DNA from: Sphingobium xanthum | Lineage (GTDB): Bacteria; Pseudomonadota; Alphaproteobacteria; Sphingomonadales; Sphingomonadaceae | DNA: 64,000 nt | Reading direction: 5' to 3' | NCBI RefSeq assembly: GCF_019737615.1 | Contig: NZ_JAHKKS010000013.1 | Location: 1 to 64,000 of the forward strand | Shown here: piece after piece, positions 1 to 9,526 of the stretch | How positions within the stretch are numbered: the first letter of the stretch is position 1 | Layout: each line of letters starts with the position of its first letter | Translations under genes and position numbers: made by a program | Notes under the pieces: model-generated | Databases searched by the model: none | What the model saw: only the letters and a program-made list of their open reading frames with translations | What the model was told of the DNA's origin: nothing

Positions 1-1
1 G

Positions 2-121
2 ATGAAGCTGCTATACCTCGTACTCAACAAGGCCGCCGATGAATGGAAACGGCCACCGCGCGAGTGGGCCGAGGCAAAAACCCAGTTCGCCGTGATCTTC
101 GGCGAGCGGTTCGTCATCTGA
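2..121 (+). mobile_element. IS256-family transposase, C-terminal fragment (cut by window edge)
   Basis: Only the last 39 codons are visible, in a frame open to the left edge. The residues LLYLVLNKAADEW followed by PPREWAEAKTQFAVIFGERF match the end of IS256-family transposases, which usually close with a W-(K/T)-x-P-x-R-x-W-x-x-A-x-x-Q-F-A-I-x-F segment. The catalytic DDE domain would lie left of the window. Whether the full transposase is intact cannot be seen. It marks the left side of the window as accessory DNA. Confidence 0.75.
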
Positions 122-556
122 TGACGATAACCGGCCTCGCGCACAAAATATCTGACAGTCCCCCAGTGAGACGTTCAACATCGTCGCTGATCACGGCGAA
201 ATGGCCATCGCGAACCGCGACCTCAAAGCTCACCATATCATCCGAATTCCACGGGAAATTGGCGACCGTCCGATGGTCGATGCGATTGCTTAGCGGGAGC
301 GCGGTGATCGGGACCATCAAACAAACGAGAGACACTCCAGCTCTTTGACGAACAAACATCAACTCTGACTGCCTTGGACTCGACATTGAACCAACGGTCG
401 CTTTCGGGCAGCGCCAAATCACCGCCGAATGACCGGAATCCGGGGTGGAGTCATCGCTACACCGACGCTCGGTTGCTATATTCTGGTTCAGATCTCGCTT
501 GCGACGGAAGCATATGCTCGTGGGTGCGATCCTGGCCAAACCCAGCGTCAATAGGA
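122..556. other. Stretch without a recognised gene
   Basis: No convincing gene was found. On the minus strand an open frame covers about 114-560. Its last 60 residues (around FEVAVRDGHFAVISDDVERL) faintly resemble small DUF1488-type proteins, but there is no clear start or ribosome binding site. It may be a remnant next to the insertion sequence. Confidence 0.35.
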
Positions 557-1147
557 TCACACGCCTCCGCGGGCCGCATCAATGACTGCCGATAATGCGC
601 GACGCTCTCTTTTTGCGAACTCCGCCGCATCATCGAGCGCGAGGCCCGTCGATGTTCCGCGAATGATGAAGAACATCGCATCTGCGATGTGATCGGGTTC
701 GCGTAGCTGAGCCTCGCGGCAAGCTCGTTCCAGCCAATCACGCTGATAGTGGTAATATTCCCGAATGACGTCGTGGGCCGGATGGGCCGGATCGGAGAGC
801 TCCGCCATGCTGTTGCCGAACGGGCACCCGCGCATCCAGACGGAGATCTGGGACACCATCATATCGACCAGGCCATGCAAACGCGCCAGGGCATCATGGG
901 GATAGGCGTCTTCCACCTCGCGCCATTTTTCCTGCGCGGCTGCGGATGTCGCGCGCAGCCATTCGACGATGAGCCGCTCCTTCGATCCGAACCCTCGGTA
1001 GAGGGTCATCTTATTGGAACCAGCCGCCGCGGCGATCTCGTCCACTCCCACCATGTGAATGCCATGACGGTAAAAAAGCTGGCTTGCCGCGCTGAGTATG
1101 CGCTCCCGGGGGGCGTCCTTCGGATTGATCTTCACCCGGGTTTCCAT
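557..1147 (-). CDS. TetR/AcrR family transcriptional regulator
   Basis: A 196-residue one-component repressor. The N-terminal helix-turn-helix (about residues 8-52) has the family pattern RERILSAASQLFYRHG, then VDEIAAAAGSNKMTLYRGFGSKERL. The C-terminal part is the variable ligand-binding domain. I chose the ATG at 1147; an in-frame TTG at 1183 would add 12 residues but would run into the likely operator. The gene is divergent from the TonB-dependent receptor at 1254, with a short shared intergenic region holding an inverted repeat. It therefore probably represses that receptor operon, and itself, until a ligand binds. The ligand is unknown. Confidence 0.88.
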   Translation of the reverse strand: METRVKINPKDAPRERILSAASQLFYRHGIHMVGVDEIAAAAGSNKMTLYRGFGSKERLIVEWLRATSAAAQEKWREVEDAYPHDALARLHGLVDMMVSQISVWMRGCPFGNSMAELSDPAHPAHDVIREYYHYQRDWLERACREAQLREPDHIADAMFFIIRGTSTGLALDDAAEFAKRERRALSAVIDAARGGV

Positions 1148-1187
1148 GCCGATTTCATAGGCGATGCGATCATCAGTTGACAAGAGG

Positions 1188-1205
1188 TGTTACCGGTAAG
1201 TAACA
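1188..1205. promoter_or_regulatory. Candidate TetR operator between divergent genes
   Basis: TGTTAC and GTAACA form 6-bp arms around six bases, and a perfect 10-bp palindrome TTACCGGTAA sits inside the left part (1190-1199). It lies between the TetR gene and the TonB receptor, where a TetR repressor would control both promoters. No binding evidence exists beyond position and symmetry. Confidence 0.55.
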
Positions 1206-1253
1206 TTCACGATAGAGCGCAAAGCTTCTGTGAAAATATAGAGGGGGAGGACA

Positions 1254-3392
1254 ATGACGAACGATCGTGGCACATCGTCGCGGCGGATATTTGCCGGCAT
1301 TGCCGGGGGATTTCTGGTTTCCACCGTAATGACGACTCCGGCGTCGGCACAGGATGATCCACAGCACGGACTGGCCGATATCATCGTGACTGCTCAACGT
1401 ACCGAGGGCAGACTCCAGGACACGCCGGTGTCAGTCGCACTGCTGAGCGGAGAAGAGCTCGCGACGCGGGGCATCTCCGATCCAGCGGCGCTCCAGGGCT
1501 CTCTCCCCGCCGTTCAATTTCAGCCGGTCGGCGACGTGCTCGCCAATATTCGCGGTATCGGCACGTTCAATCTGCAGCCGGGTGCAGATGCAGCGATCGC
1601 CTACAATGTCGATGACATCTACATAGCTCATGCGACAGGCCTCACACCGGTCTTCTTCGATCTTGCCCGCATCGAGGCCCTGCGCGGACCGCAAGGCACG
1701 CTCTACGGCCGCAATACCAATGCCGGCGCGATCAATATCATCACCAATCGGCCGAGACTTGGTCGGCTTTCTGCTGCTGCTCAAGTGCAAGCGGGCAATT
1801 ACGACCTGATTGCAACGGAGGCGATGCTCAACCTGCCATTGGGCGAGACCGTCGCCGTTCGGATCAGCGGCGCGACACAGAAGCATGACGGCTACATGCG
1901 CGATGGCCACAACGACGCGGATATATATGCCGGCCGCATCCGGCTCCTGTTCGCGCCGGATCAAGGCACGGAGCTGCTGCTGACCGGCGAATATTCGAAC
2001 CAATCCGGCCTTGGCGCCGGCGGATCCTCGCCATGTCTCGCCACGTTTGCAGTCGCCGGATGCAACCGGAAGGGATGGGACGCCTATGCCGGCAACGAAA
2101 CGCCAGTGCCGGACGACTTCCGATCTGTGGAGAATATCGGAATCAACGGTCAACTGGCGCATGACTTCACATGGGCGACGCTGACTGCAATCGCGTCTTG
2201 GCGGAGGGTCGATTATGCGAGCCTGACCACCACCGGAGACGCGAATATCCCCTTCGGCGATTTCGGGTACAAGCCCAGCAACGCCAACCAGCTGTTCACG
2301 GGTGAAGTGCGGCTGAATTCGCTGGCCTCGTCACCGGTGCAATGGGTGGTGGGCGCCTATTATTCCCGCGAGAAAATGACCAACCGGATCGATCGGACTT
2401 TCTTGTCCGATACGCTGCTTGGCGTATCTGAAGTCCTTGACCGTTATCGTGCGACCTCGCGCGCACTGTTTGGCCAGGTGACGGTGCCTCTCGGAAGCCG
2501 CATTCGTCTGACAGGCGGCCTTCGCTTCACCGATGAGGAAAAATCGGCGTCCGGGGTGGCGACGAACTATTTCGTGGTTCCGGCTGCAAGTATCGCGACG
2601 GGCGGCGCGGAATCTCATTCTGGCCTGACCTGGAAGGCAGGTATCGAAGCCGACCTCGCCCGCGCGTCGCTTGCCTATGCAAGCGTCAGCACCGGATTCA
2701 AGTCGGGCGGGGTCAACCAAACTCCGGCGGGTTTCGGCATTCCCTCCAGCTATGCGCCCGAGCGGATCACAGCCTATCAAGCAGGTGTGAAGAACCGTTT
2801 CCTCGACAACAAGCTGCAGGTGAATGCCGAGGTCTTCTACTATCGATACACGGGCTTCCAGGAACTGCTGAACATCTTCGCGCCGGGATATCTGGCCTTT
2901 TACACCGTCAACTCTCAAAAGGCGCGCGTCTACGGCGGAGAAATCGAGGTGGTGGCGATGCCCAGCCCAGACGATCGCTTCGAGGCGTCGCTTGCCTTGC
3001 TCGACACGCGGTTCACCCGGTTCGACCTGACATCCTTCGGCGGCGCCGATTATTCGGGCAACGAGCTGCGCAACGCGCCACCTGTAACCGCCAATGTGGC
3101 TTATCAGCATCGCTTCCGCCTCGGTTCGGCCGGTGAACTGACGCCGCGGATCGAAACCGTGATCTCGGACAAATATTACACAGACGCGATCAATTCCGTT
3201 GCAGGCCAGCAGGCGAGTTACACCCAGACAAGTGCGAGCCTGCGCTACCTCAGTGCCAATGGTGGCTGGAGCCTGACAGGCTGGGTTCGTAACCTGGAAA
3301 ATGAGGCCGTAATATATTCCTACTTCGGCGGGCGCGGATATCCGCTGGCGCCGAGGACCTATGGCGTCACACTGCGGTTCGAAACCAGATGA
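1254..3392 (+). CDS. TonB-dependent outer-membrane receptor
   Basis: A 712-residue receptor importing an unidentified substrate across the outer membrane using TonB energy. A signal peptide (about 1-32, ending ASAQ) is followed by a TonB-box-like segment DIIVTAQR at 42-49. The plug domain has LRGPQGTLYGRNTNAGAINI, the hallmark of sphingomonad receptors of this type, and the beta-barrel ends in the aromatic-rich strand VTLRFETR. A strong GGGGGAGG ribosome binding site precedes the ATG. The stop overlaps the start of the DoxX gene, so the two are co-transcribed. The divergent TetR gene is the likely regulator. Confidence 0.93.
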   Translation: MTNDRGTSSRRIFAGIAGGFLVSTVMTTPASAQDDPQHGLADIIVTAQRTEGRLQDTPVSVALLSGEELATRGISDPAALQGSLPAVQFQPVGDVLANIRGIGTFNLQPGADAAIAYNVDDIYIAHATGLTPVFFDLARIEALRGPQGTLYGRNTNAGAINIITNRPRLGRLSAAAQVQAGNYDLIATEAMLNLPLGETVAVRISGATQKHDGYMRDGHNDADIYAGRIRLLFAPDQGTELLLTGEYSNQSGLGAGGSSPCLATFAVAGCNRKGWDAYAGNETPVPDDFRSVENIGINGQLAHDFTWATLTAIASWRRVDYASLTTTGDANIPFGDFGYKPSNANQLFTGEVRLNSLASSPVQWVVGAYYSREKMTNRIDRTFLSDTLLGVSEVLDRYRATSRALFGQVTVPLGSRIRLTGGLRFTDEEKSASGVATNYFVVPAASIATGGAESHSGLTWKAGIEADLARASLAYASVSTGFKSGGVNQTPAGFGIPSSYAPERITAYQAGVKNRFLDNKLQVNAEVFYYRYTGFQELLNIFAPGYLAFYTVNSQKARVYGGEIEVVAMPSPDDRFEASLALLDTRFTRFDLTSFGGADYSGNELRNAPPVTANVAYQHRFRLGSAGELTPRIETVISDKYYTDAINSVAGQQASYTQTSASLRYLSANGGWSLTGWVRNLENEAVIYSYFGGRGYPLAPRTYGVTLRFETR

Positions 3393-3898
3393 AACAAGCG
3401 CGAGCCCCAGAGTCGGCGGTACTCCCTGATCGGGCGACCGTCGTTCGACAGTCTTTGAATGCGTATCCGCCAGGAACCTTCGCCATGGGCGCCGCCTTGC
3501 TTCGGGTGAGCATGGGCGCTCTGTTTCTCGGGCATGTCGGTGTTCGATTGACGGTCATCACGTGGCCTGCGGCGATGCAGTTCTTCCAATCTCTGGGACT
3601 GCCCTGGTTCATGGCCTACGCAGTCACCATCGCGGAAACATGTGTCGGTGTCCTGTTGATCATCGGTTGGCGTGTGAGGATCGCGGCGCTGGTTGGAGCC
3701 GTCGTTCTGATCGGCGCAACGGTCCTCGTTCATGGTGCCAACGGCTTTCTCTTCACCAATGAAGGCGGCGGATGGGAATATCCGGCATTCTGGGCGCTCG
3801 CCCTCATCAGCCAAAGCCTGCTTGGTGCGGGAAGCTGGTCCATCGCACTCGCCGGCGACAAGAGGGAGCCGGGCAGTGCGAGTTCGGATCTGATTTAG
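3389..3898 (+). CDS. DoxX-family membrane protein
   Basis: A 169-residue inner-membrane protein with about four hydrophobic helices. Its pattern is that of DoxX/DUF417-like proteins: LLRVSMGALFLGHVGVRL, then LPWFMAYAVTIAETCVGVLLIIGWRVRIAAL. It starts inside the stop of the TonB receptor gene (ATGA overlap), showing translational coupling. DoxX proteins are thought to be quinone-linked or redox-linked membrane subunits, but the function here is not known. A second small membrane gene of similar type follows 25 bases later. Confidence 0.78.
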   Translation: MKQARAPESAVLPDRATVVRQSLNAYPPGTFAMGAALLRVSMGALFLGHVGVRLTVITWPAAMQFFQSLGLPWFMAYAVTIAETCVGVLLIIGWRVRIAALVGAVVLIGATVLVHGANGFLFTNEGGGWEYPAFWALALISQSLLGAGSWSIALAGDKREPGSASSDLI

Positions 3899-3923
3899 CA
3901 GGCCGTCACATCAGGAGATCCCA

Positions 3924-4349
3924 ATGTCTTTGACGACCGCCAATTCCGAGCGATCCGGCGACCGGACGTTCGGTTTCATGATCGTACGCCTCGTATTCGG
4001 CGCTTGGTTTCTTTTCTCCGGCGCAGAATATTTCTCGCCATTCGATCTGCAGCCGCTCGGCAATACGCCGCTGGCGAAGGAGTTCACGCTGGCGCTGATT
4101 CACAGCGGCCTCTTTGCATGGATCAAAGCCATGGAAATCGTGATCGGCGTTCTGTTGCTGATCAATCGCGCCATCTTGCCCGCCGCACTGGCAACGGCGC
4201 CGCTCACGGTCGTGATTGCGTACTGGAACTTCGTTCTCGACCCCGGCGTCGTGGAATATCTGTTCGGTACCGCAACAGTCGCTTGCAATGCGGTGCTCCT
4301 GTGGCCCTATCGTTCTGAGCTCATCGCGCTGCTGAGGTGGCGAGATTGA
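3924..4349 (+). CDS. Small DoxX-like integral membrane protein
   Basis: A 141-residue protein with four predicted membrane helices (FMIVRLVFGAWFLFSGAEYF near the N-terminus; AMEIVIGVLLLINRAILPAAL in the middle). The layout is that of DoxX/SURF4-like proteins. It follows the DoxX gene in the same direction after 25 bases with a GGAG ribosome binding site, so it is probably the third gene of the TonB-receptor operon. A paired heteromeric membrane complex with the preceding DoxX protein is possible but is inference. Confidence 0.7.
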   Translation: MSLTTANSERSGDRTFGFMIVRLVFGAWFLFSGAEYFSPFDLQPLGNTPLAKEFTLALIHSGLFAWIKAMEIVIGVLLLINRAILPAALATAPLTVVIAYWNFVLDPGVVEYLFGTATVACNAVLLWPYRSELIALLRWRD

Positions 4350-4482
4350 GCCGCGATACGAACAGCAACGGCGAAATGTATCTGCAATCTCGACGGCTTT
4401 CGAAAATCAGTTTTGGCGATAGTATGAAGCTGATCCCTCGGCATGAGGCGCAGTAAGTCGAAAGCATTTCAAGCCAGTGCCC

Positions 4483-5112
4483 TCATGGGGCGAGGAAGGC
4501 GGCCTTGGCGAAAGCTACTGCACGAGTGATCGACTCTTCGACCGAGCGAGCGTTACAAAGTCCATCGGACATGATCTCGAGCCGCTCATTGTCCCAATGT
4601 GTCATGTGCTCGACGCCGAAGGTAAAATGTAGGCGCCAGCAAATCTCCTCCCTGCTGAGATGCGGAAATGCGCGTTGCGCGATGTCGACGGTTTCCCGCA
4701 TCCCGCGAATCCCTGCGTCAACCTCGGCTTTGATTTCCGGCAGAGAACTCATCAGTGCGCGCGCTATAAAGCGGCTCGCCATCGCCCCATCCTCGCCCTT
4801 GCTCCGCATAAATGCGATGGGCGCCATGATGGAGTATAGGAATTTGTCGACATCGGGCACTGCTTGTGCCTCAAGTTCGGCGACCAGCGGCGCTCGAAGC
4901 GCCAAAAGCATGCCAAAACGCTGCCGAAATACGGCCATCAACAGGTCTATTCTCGATTCATAGTGGTGATAGATCACCGAGGGGCTGACGCCTGCGGCCT
5001 TGGCGATGTCGCGCATCGAAACGCTTTCCAGACCATGCTCGGCACATAGTGCCTCTGTGACCTTGAGCAGCCGTTCTGCTGACGAGCCAATCTTCTTTGC
5101 CGTCTTCGCCAT
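4483..5112 (-). CDS. TetR/AcrR family transcriptional regulator
   Basis: A 209-residue repressor. The helix-turn-helix is at about residues 10-55, with ERLLKVTEALCAEHGLE and MRDIAKAAGVSPSVIYHHYES typical of the family. The rest is a ligand-binding domain rich in helices. The start at 5112 has an AGAGGA ribosome binding site; an ATG at 5145 is the alternative. The frame stays open further upstream but that would swallow the operator. It is divergent from the TonB receptor at 5252, with a near-perfect 22-bp palindrome between them, so control of that receptor and of the downstream esterase is likely. Confidence 0.88.
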   Translation of the reverse strand: MAKTAKKIGSSAERLLKVTEALCAEHGLESVSMRDIAKAAGVSPSVIYHHYESRIDLLMAVFRQRFGMLLALRAPLVAELEAQAVPDVDKFLYSIMAPIAFMRSKGEDGAMASRFIARALMSSLPEIKAEVDAGIRGMRETVDIAQRAFPHLSREEICWRLHFTFGVEHMTHWDNERLEIMSDGLCNARSVEESITRAVAFAKAAFLAP

Positions 5113-5180
5113 CACATCCTCTGCAACCTTCGCGGGGCCCCTCATAGCAGTATCCGCTGACCGAATAGCCAGCCTCTTGA

Positions 5181-5202
5181 ATAGAACGAACGTTCGATCT
5201 AT
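5181..5202. promoter_or_regulatory. Near-perfect 22-bp palindrome, likely TetR operator
   Basis: The site has the half ATAGAaCGAAC followed by its mirror GTTCGaTCTAT, with only one symmetric pair (positions 6 and 17) breaking the palindrome. It lies between the divergent TetR gene (start 5112) and TonB receptor gene (start 5252), about 50 bases before the receptor start. Size and symmetry fit a TetR dimer or a pair of dimers. Confidence 0.75.
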
Positions 5203-5251
5203 TGATTGATTCGGAGGTGTCAACGACACCCGATGAGGAGGGGGAGAAATC

Positions 5252-7621
5252 ATGAGAAAAATTGCCCACGTCCATGAGGGGCACCGCGCCGGTCGAACTG
5301 TCAAGCAAACGGCTGATGGCAAGGAATGGTCTCTTTCGATTTTGCCGATCAAAACACTGGCCTTGCTATCAGCATCGCTCGCAGCGAGTTCTGCAGCAGC
5401 GCAGTCGGCTCCACAGGCTCAGGAAGAGGACACAGTCGGAGAGATCGTCGTCACGGCCGAGCGCCGCGCCAGTAACATCCAAACGACCCCCATTTCGGTC
5501 AGCGTGCTGAGCGGCGATACGCTGAGGGAGCGGCAGGTCACCCAGATTCAGGATCTGGAAACGCAGACCCCGGGCCTCTCCTTCACCCAGAACGGCTTCA
5601 CTTCGAACATCAATCTGCGGGGACTCGGCAATACGACCACCTCGCCCAACATCACCACCGGCGTGGCAGTGTTTCATGATGGCCTCTACCAGCCAGAAGC
5701 TATCCTGTTGAACACGCCCTTCTACGACATCGCATCGGTGGAAGTGCTGCGCGGGCCGCAGGGAACCATTGTGGGCCAAAACTCGACCGGCGGCTCGCTC
5801 CAGGTCAACTCGCGCAATCCGGAGCTGAACGACGGTATCAGCGGTTATGTTGAAGCGACGGCCGGCAACTATGCGCTCAAGCGGCTGAGCGGCGCCGTCA
5901 ATCTACCGATTTCCGAGACGCTGGCTGCACGGGCGGCTTTCTACATTGAGGGGCGCAACAGCTTTTATCGGAATCTGAGACCGGTCGTTCCGGCTGCCGG
6001 CTATGAAGGAGTTTCCCAACCCGGCCGTGTTGACGCGCGGCACATGCGTTTAAGTCTCTTGTGGCGTCCGAGCAGCGCGTTCCAGGCTGTCCTCAAGGCT
6101 GAACTAAACTATCTCGACACTGGAGGCCTCACGTCGCGCCCACGACCGGCCTGCACAAGCTGTACCCCCAATAGCAGCTTCTACGGCTTCGGCTATGACG
6201 GACCGAGCGCATTGAACGGGTTCCGGACTCCGGGCACCTACGATCTCGTCTACAATAGCCCGACGATGCAGCAGGACACCGCCAATCGGTTCAGCCTGGA
6301 TATGCGCTACACGTTCGACAACGGCATCGTTCTACGTTCGCTCAGCGGCTATCAGCATCTCAAGGAGGTTCGTGTCGATGATCTCGATGGATCGGCTGCA
6401 CCCGTGGGCTCCGTGCCGCAGGGCTCCGTCGCCTATCACATCATCGGCCCGAGAAATGACTATTATAGCCAGGAAATCAACCTGATCTCACCCAATGAAG
6501 GCGTGCTCACCTGGCTGGCGGGCGCCTCCTATTTCCATCGCGAGACGCCAGTTGGGCTTTCCTTCTACCCGTTTGGCGCGCTGCCCGATGCGGCCGGCAC
6601 GAACGCGACATTCATCCTGAACTCGGTTTCGCGGCAAGAATTGATCGGCCTGTTTGGACAGGTCGGCTACCAGATTACGCCGCGCCTGCAAGTCCAGTTC
6701 GGCGGCCGTTACTCCTTCAGCAAAAATACGGGCGACGGCGCTCTGCAGCTCGCGATTTTCCCTGGTTTCAAGATCACGCTGCCACAGGTTGGCCGTTATG
6801 CTGAAGAGCGCCCGACCTGGAAGGCGACGCTGAACTGGGAGGTGAACGACAGCAACTTCCTTTATGCCTTCTATGCCCGCGGCTTCAAAGATGGCGGCAT
6901 CAATCCGCCCAGCCCGAATTTCGCGCCGGAAATCGTCGATGATTTCGAAGCGGGATGGAAATCCAAACTGTTTGACAATCATGTCCTGCTGCAAGCTGGC
7001 GTTTACTACATGGAGTACAAGGCCATGCAGCAGCCTGTACTCAATCCCATCACGACCACCCAGCAGATTGCAAACATCGGCGATTCTACCATCTACGGCT
7101 CCGAGATCTCCGCGCAGGCGCGGTTCGGAGGGCTGAGCCTCGACTTCGGCTTCGCCTATAATCACTCGAAGCTCGGCAACATCTCTGCCGTTGCCGCATA
7201 CCAGCTCCCTGCCGGGCAATTGCCACCGCAGTGCGCACCCGGCCAGTCTGTCGGTTGTTTCGACTATACGTCTTACATCGTGAACCTGTCCGGTCAGAAG
7301 AATCCCTATTCACCGGAAATCACGCTCAATGCCTCCATTGCCTATGACATCGCGATTGGCGGCGAAGCGAAGCTGACTCCTCGGATCAGCGTGTCGCATC
7401 TGAGCAGCCAATATGCCTCGATCTTCCAGAACACCGATTATTTCCTCATCCCGGGCCGCACCCAATTGGATGCCTCCCTGTTGTTGCGCGCGGGCGATTG
7501 GGACGTGGAAGGCTTCGTGCGCAACTTGACTGACCGCCACTATGTGACCGGCCTCAATAATGCGGCGGCCTTCTATGCCGCGCCGCGGACCTTCGGCGTG
7601 CGCGTATCGCGAAAGTTCTGA
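5252..7621 (+). CDS. TonB-dependent outer-membrane receptor
   Basis: A 789-residue receptor. An unusually long leader (about 1-50, hydrophobic part LALLSASLAASSAAAQ) precedes a TonB-box-like GEIVVTAERR at 63-72. The plug domain contains VEVLRGPQGTIVGQNSTGGSLQV, and the protein ends VRVSRKF with the C-terminal aromatic residue expected for BAM insertion. A GAGGAGGGGG ribosome binding site lies just upstream of the ATG. The secreted esterase at 7711 follows closely, suggesting that the receptor imports a substrate or product of that enzyme. The substrate is not deducible from sequence. Confidence 0.93.
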   Translation: MRKIAHVHEGHRAGRTVKQTADGKEWSLSILPIKTLALLSASLAASSAAAQSAPQAQEEDTVGEIVVTAERRASNIQTTPISVSVLSGDTLRERQVTQIQDLETQTPGLSFTQNGFTSNINLRGLGNTTTSPNITTGVAVFHDGLYQPEAILLNTPFYDIASVEVLRGPQGTIVGQNSTGGSLQVNSRNPELNDGISGYVEATAGNYALKRLSGAVNLPISETLAARAAFYIEGRNSFYRNLRPVVPAAGYEGVSQPGRVDARHMRLSLLWRPSSAFQAVLKAELNYLDTGGLTSRPRPACTSCTPNSSFYGFGYDGPSALNGFRTPGTYDLVYNSPTMQQDTANRFSLDMRYTFDNGIVLRSLSGYQHLKEVRVDDLDGSAAPVGSVPQGSVAYHIIGPRNDYYSQEINLISPNEGVLTWLAGASYFHRETPVGLSFYPFGALPDAAGTNATFILNSVSRQELIGLFGQVGYQITPRLQVQFGGRYSFSKNTGDGALQLAIFPGFKITLPQVGRYAEERPTWKATLNWEVNDSNFLYAFYARGFKDGGINPPSPNFAPEIVDDFEAGWKSKLFDNHVLLQAGVYYMEYKAMQQPVLNPITTTQQIANIGDSTIYGSEISAQARFGGLSLDFGFAYNHSKLGNISAVAAYQLPAGQLPPQCAPGQSVGCFDYTSYIVNLSGQKNPYSPEITLNASIAYDIAIGGEAKLTPRISVSHLSSQYASIFQNTDYFLIPGRTQLDASLLLRAGDWDVEGFVRNLTDRHYVTGLNNAAAFYAAPRTFGVRVSRKF

Positions 7622-7710
7622 ACGAGGGCATGTTCAAGCCAGACATTGTTCAATCCGGCGGCGCGGATCCTCGCGCCGCCGCGCGTATCAACAAGAAAGG
7701 ACAATCGTAT

Positions 7711-8766
7711 ATGTGGAGACAGTTGATGGGCGCTCTCCTCGCCCTCCTACCTGCGCTTGCCGCGGCGCAGGCGCCCGCCCCGCCCCCACTCTTCGGGCCG
7801 CCGCCGGGGCCGCCGCCGACACATGCCAACATCGCCTACGCACCGGCCGAACCCGCCGATGGCAAGGGTCATCTGCTGGATCTTTACTTGCCGTCGCAAC
7901 CGAAGAGACCGGTGCCGATCGTCATCTGGACGGGAGGTTCGGCCTGGATGATGGACAACGGCAAGGATTTCGCCGGCTGGATCGCACCACAGCTCACCAA
8001 GGCGGGCTTCGCCGTTGCCGGCGTGTCTATCCGCTCCAGCTTTCAGACGGTTTTTCCCGGCCAACTCCATGACATCAAAGCAGCAATCCGCTGGCTACGC
8101 GCCAATGGCGCCAAATACGGCGTGGACGGCAGCCGCATCGCCGTGATGGGTGACAGCTCGGGCGGCTGGACCGCTGCCATGGCGGCCGTGACCGGCGACG
8201 TGCCGGATCTGGAAGGCACGATCGGGACCACCGGCGTTTCAAGCGCGATACAGGCCGCCGTCGCCTTCTATCCCCCTACCCGCCTCACGAAGATGGATGC
8301 GTGGGCGACCAAGCCGTGCACGCCCGGCCTCGGGGTCATGCGCGCGGGCATGGGTGGGGGCTTCTGCCATGACGATGCAGATTCGCCGGAGAGCCGGCTC
8401 ATCGGCTGCGCGATCCAGAGTTGCAAGGACAAGACGCTGCTCGCTGACCCAACCCGCTATATCAGCGCCAACGATCCGCCCATCATGATCTTGCATGGCG
8501 AATCCGATCCGCTTGTTCCGCATGCGCAAGGGGAACTGCTCTACCAGGCCCTGAACAAAGCATGTCACGACGCGGTATTCATAAGCCTCCCAAAGGCCGG
8601 TCATGGACCTGCTCCTGCCTTCCTGACGGACGATACAGTGAGAGCCGGCGCTACAATCCGATCGACTGCGAACGCCGGATGCGCCGTCAAGATGCCAGAC
8701 CTGTATACGCCGAGCATCGATAGCATCATTGATTTTCTGCGGACTGCCTTCGGGTCGCAGAAATAG
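7711..8766 (+). CDS. Secreted alpha/beta-hydrolase (esterase/carboxylesterase type)
   Basis: A 351-residue hydrolase counted from ATG 7711, which begins a clean signal peptide (MWRQLMGALLALLPALAAAQA) and has an AAGAAAGGA ribosome binding site. An upstream in-frame ATG at 7630 would put charged residues before the signal. The nucleophile elbow GDSSGG has its serine near residue 149. Acid and histidine candidates are HGESDPLVPH and AGHGPAP. It resembles the BD-FAE/acetyl-esterase branch. The export signal and the TonB receptor just upstream suggest periplasmic cleavage of an imported ester. A proline-rich linker follows the signal peptide. Confidence 0.85.
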   Translation: MWRQLMGALLALLPALAAAQAPAPPPLFGPPPGPPPTHANIAYAPAEPADGKGHLLDLYLPSQPKRPVPIVIWTGGSAWMMDNGKDFAGWIAPQLTKAGFAVAGVSIRSSFQTVFPGQLHDIKAAIRWLRANGAKYGVDGSRIAVMGDSSGGWTAAMAAVTGDVPDLEGTIGTTGVSSAIQAAVAFYPPTRLTKMDAWATKPCTPGLGVMRAGMGGGFCHDDADSPESRLIGCAIQSCKDKTLLADPTRYISANDPPIMILHGESDPLVPHAQGELLYQALNKACHDAVFISLPKAGHGPAPAFLTDDTVRAGATIRSTANAGCAVKMPDLYTPSIDSIIDFLRTAFGSQK

Positions 8767-8941
8767 GGTGTGACCTTATCCCGTAAAATATATCCTTTTG
8801 GAGTAAGGGACTTTTGGCAAGATCAAAGCTGATTGGAGTTGAAGATTTCTTCCCGCGCGATGGTCTGTCGGGGGCAATTTCGGTGAAGATCATTGGCTCA
8901 CGCATCAAGGCGCCACTATGTTTCCGAAGAAAATGCAGCGG

Positions 8942-9328
8942 TCAGTTGAGCAGGGCGTCGGAAGCGAAACCCGAGTCAAAACGCCTGCGTGACTCACGGA
9001 TGTTCGCGTGTTTTTCCACCGACCAGTCGATGAGCTTCCAAAACAACGGAAGAATGGATCGCCCCATCTCCGAAAGGCTGTATTCGACGCTGGGAGGATT
9101 GGTCGGAAACACCGTTCGCGCAATGATGCCATCACGTTCCAGGTCCCGAAGCGTCCGGGTCAGCATGCGCTTGGACACATCCGGAATCGACCGCGCGAGC
9201 ATGTTGAACCGCTGGGGTTCAGCCTCCAGCATGAAGACCACGACCATGGCCCACTTGCTCCCGATTCTATCTAGGACGTCCCGGATGGGACAGTTGCAGG
9301 GATCTCCAAATTCGCTGTCCGATTCCAT
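8942..9328 (-). CDS. HxlR-family winged-helix regulator
   Basis: A 128-residue MarR/HxlR-type regulator. It opens with [20 protein letters not shown], the HxlR signature with a redox-capable cysteine pair near the N-terminus. The recognition region has [21 protein letters not shown] and the wing is VEYSLSEMG. The ATG at 9328 is preferred over one 36 bases earlier because family members begin just before the cysteine motif. HxlR proteins often sense reactive aldehydes or quinones and control a neighbour. The closest candidate is the SnoaL-like gene upstream on the same strand. Confidence 0.85.
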   Translation of the reverse strand: MESDSEFGDPCNCPIRDVLDRIGSKWAMVVVFMLEAEPQRFNMLARSIPDVSKRMLTRTLRDLERDGIIARTVFPTNPPSVEYSLSEMGRSILPLFWKLIDWSVEKHANIRESRRRFDSGFASDALLN

Positions 9329-9526
9329 GGAATGCCCTCGAAGAAGTAGGGTGCAGATGTGCAACCAGGTTCCGCATTGGTCATAACCCTCATTCGGGCG
9401 AGAGTGAAGCCAAGACTGGGAACTGCGATTTCTTGCGAGCGCCTTGGAACGATCGGATCAGGAATTGCGCTTGCCGGGTCCCGAGCGAGGCGACCGGCTT
9501 CCGTCGGCGCCTCGCTCCGATGCAAT

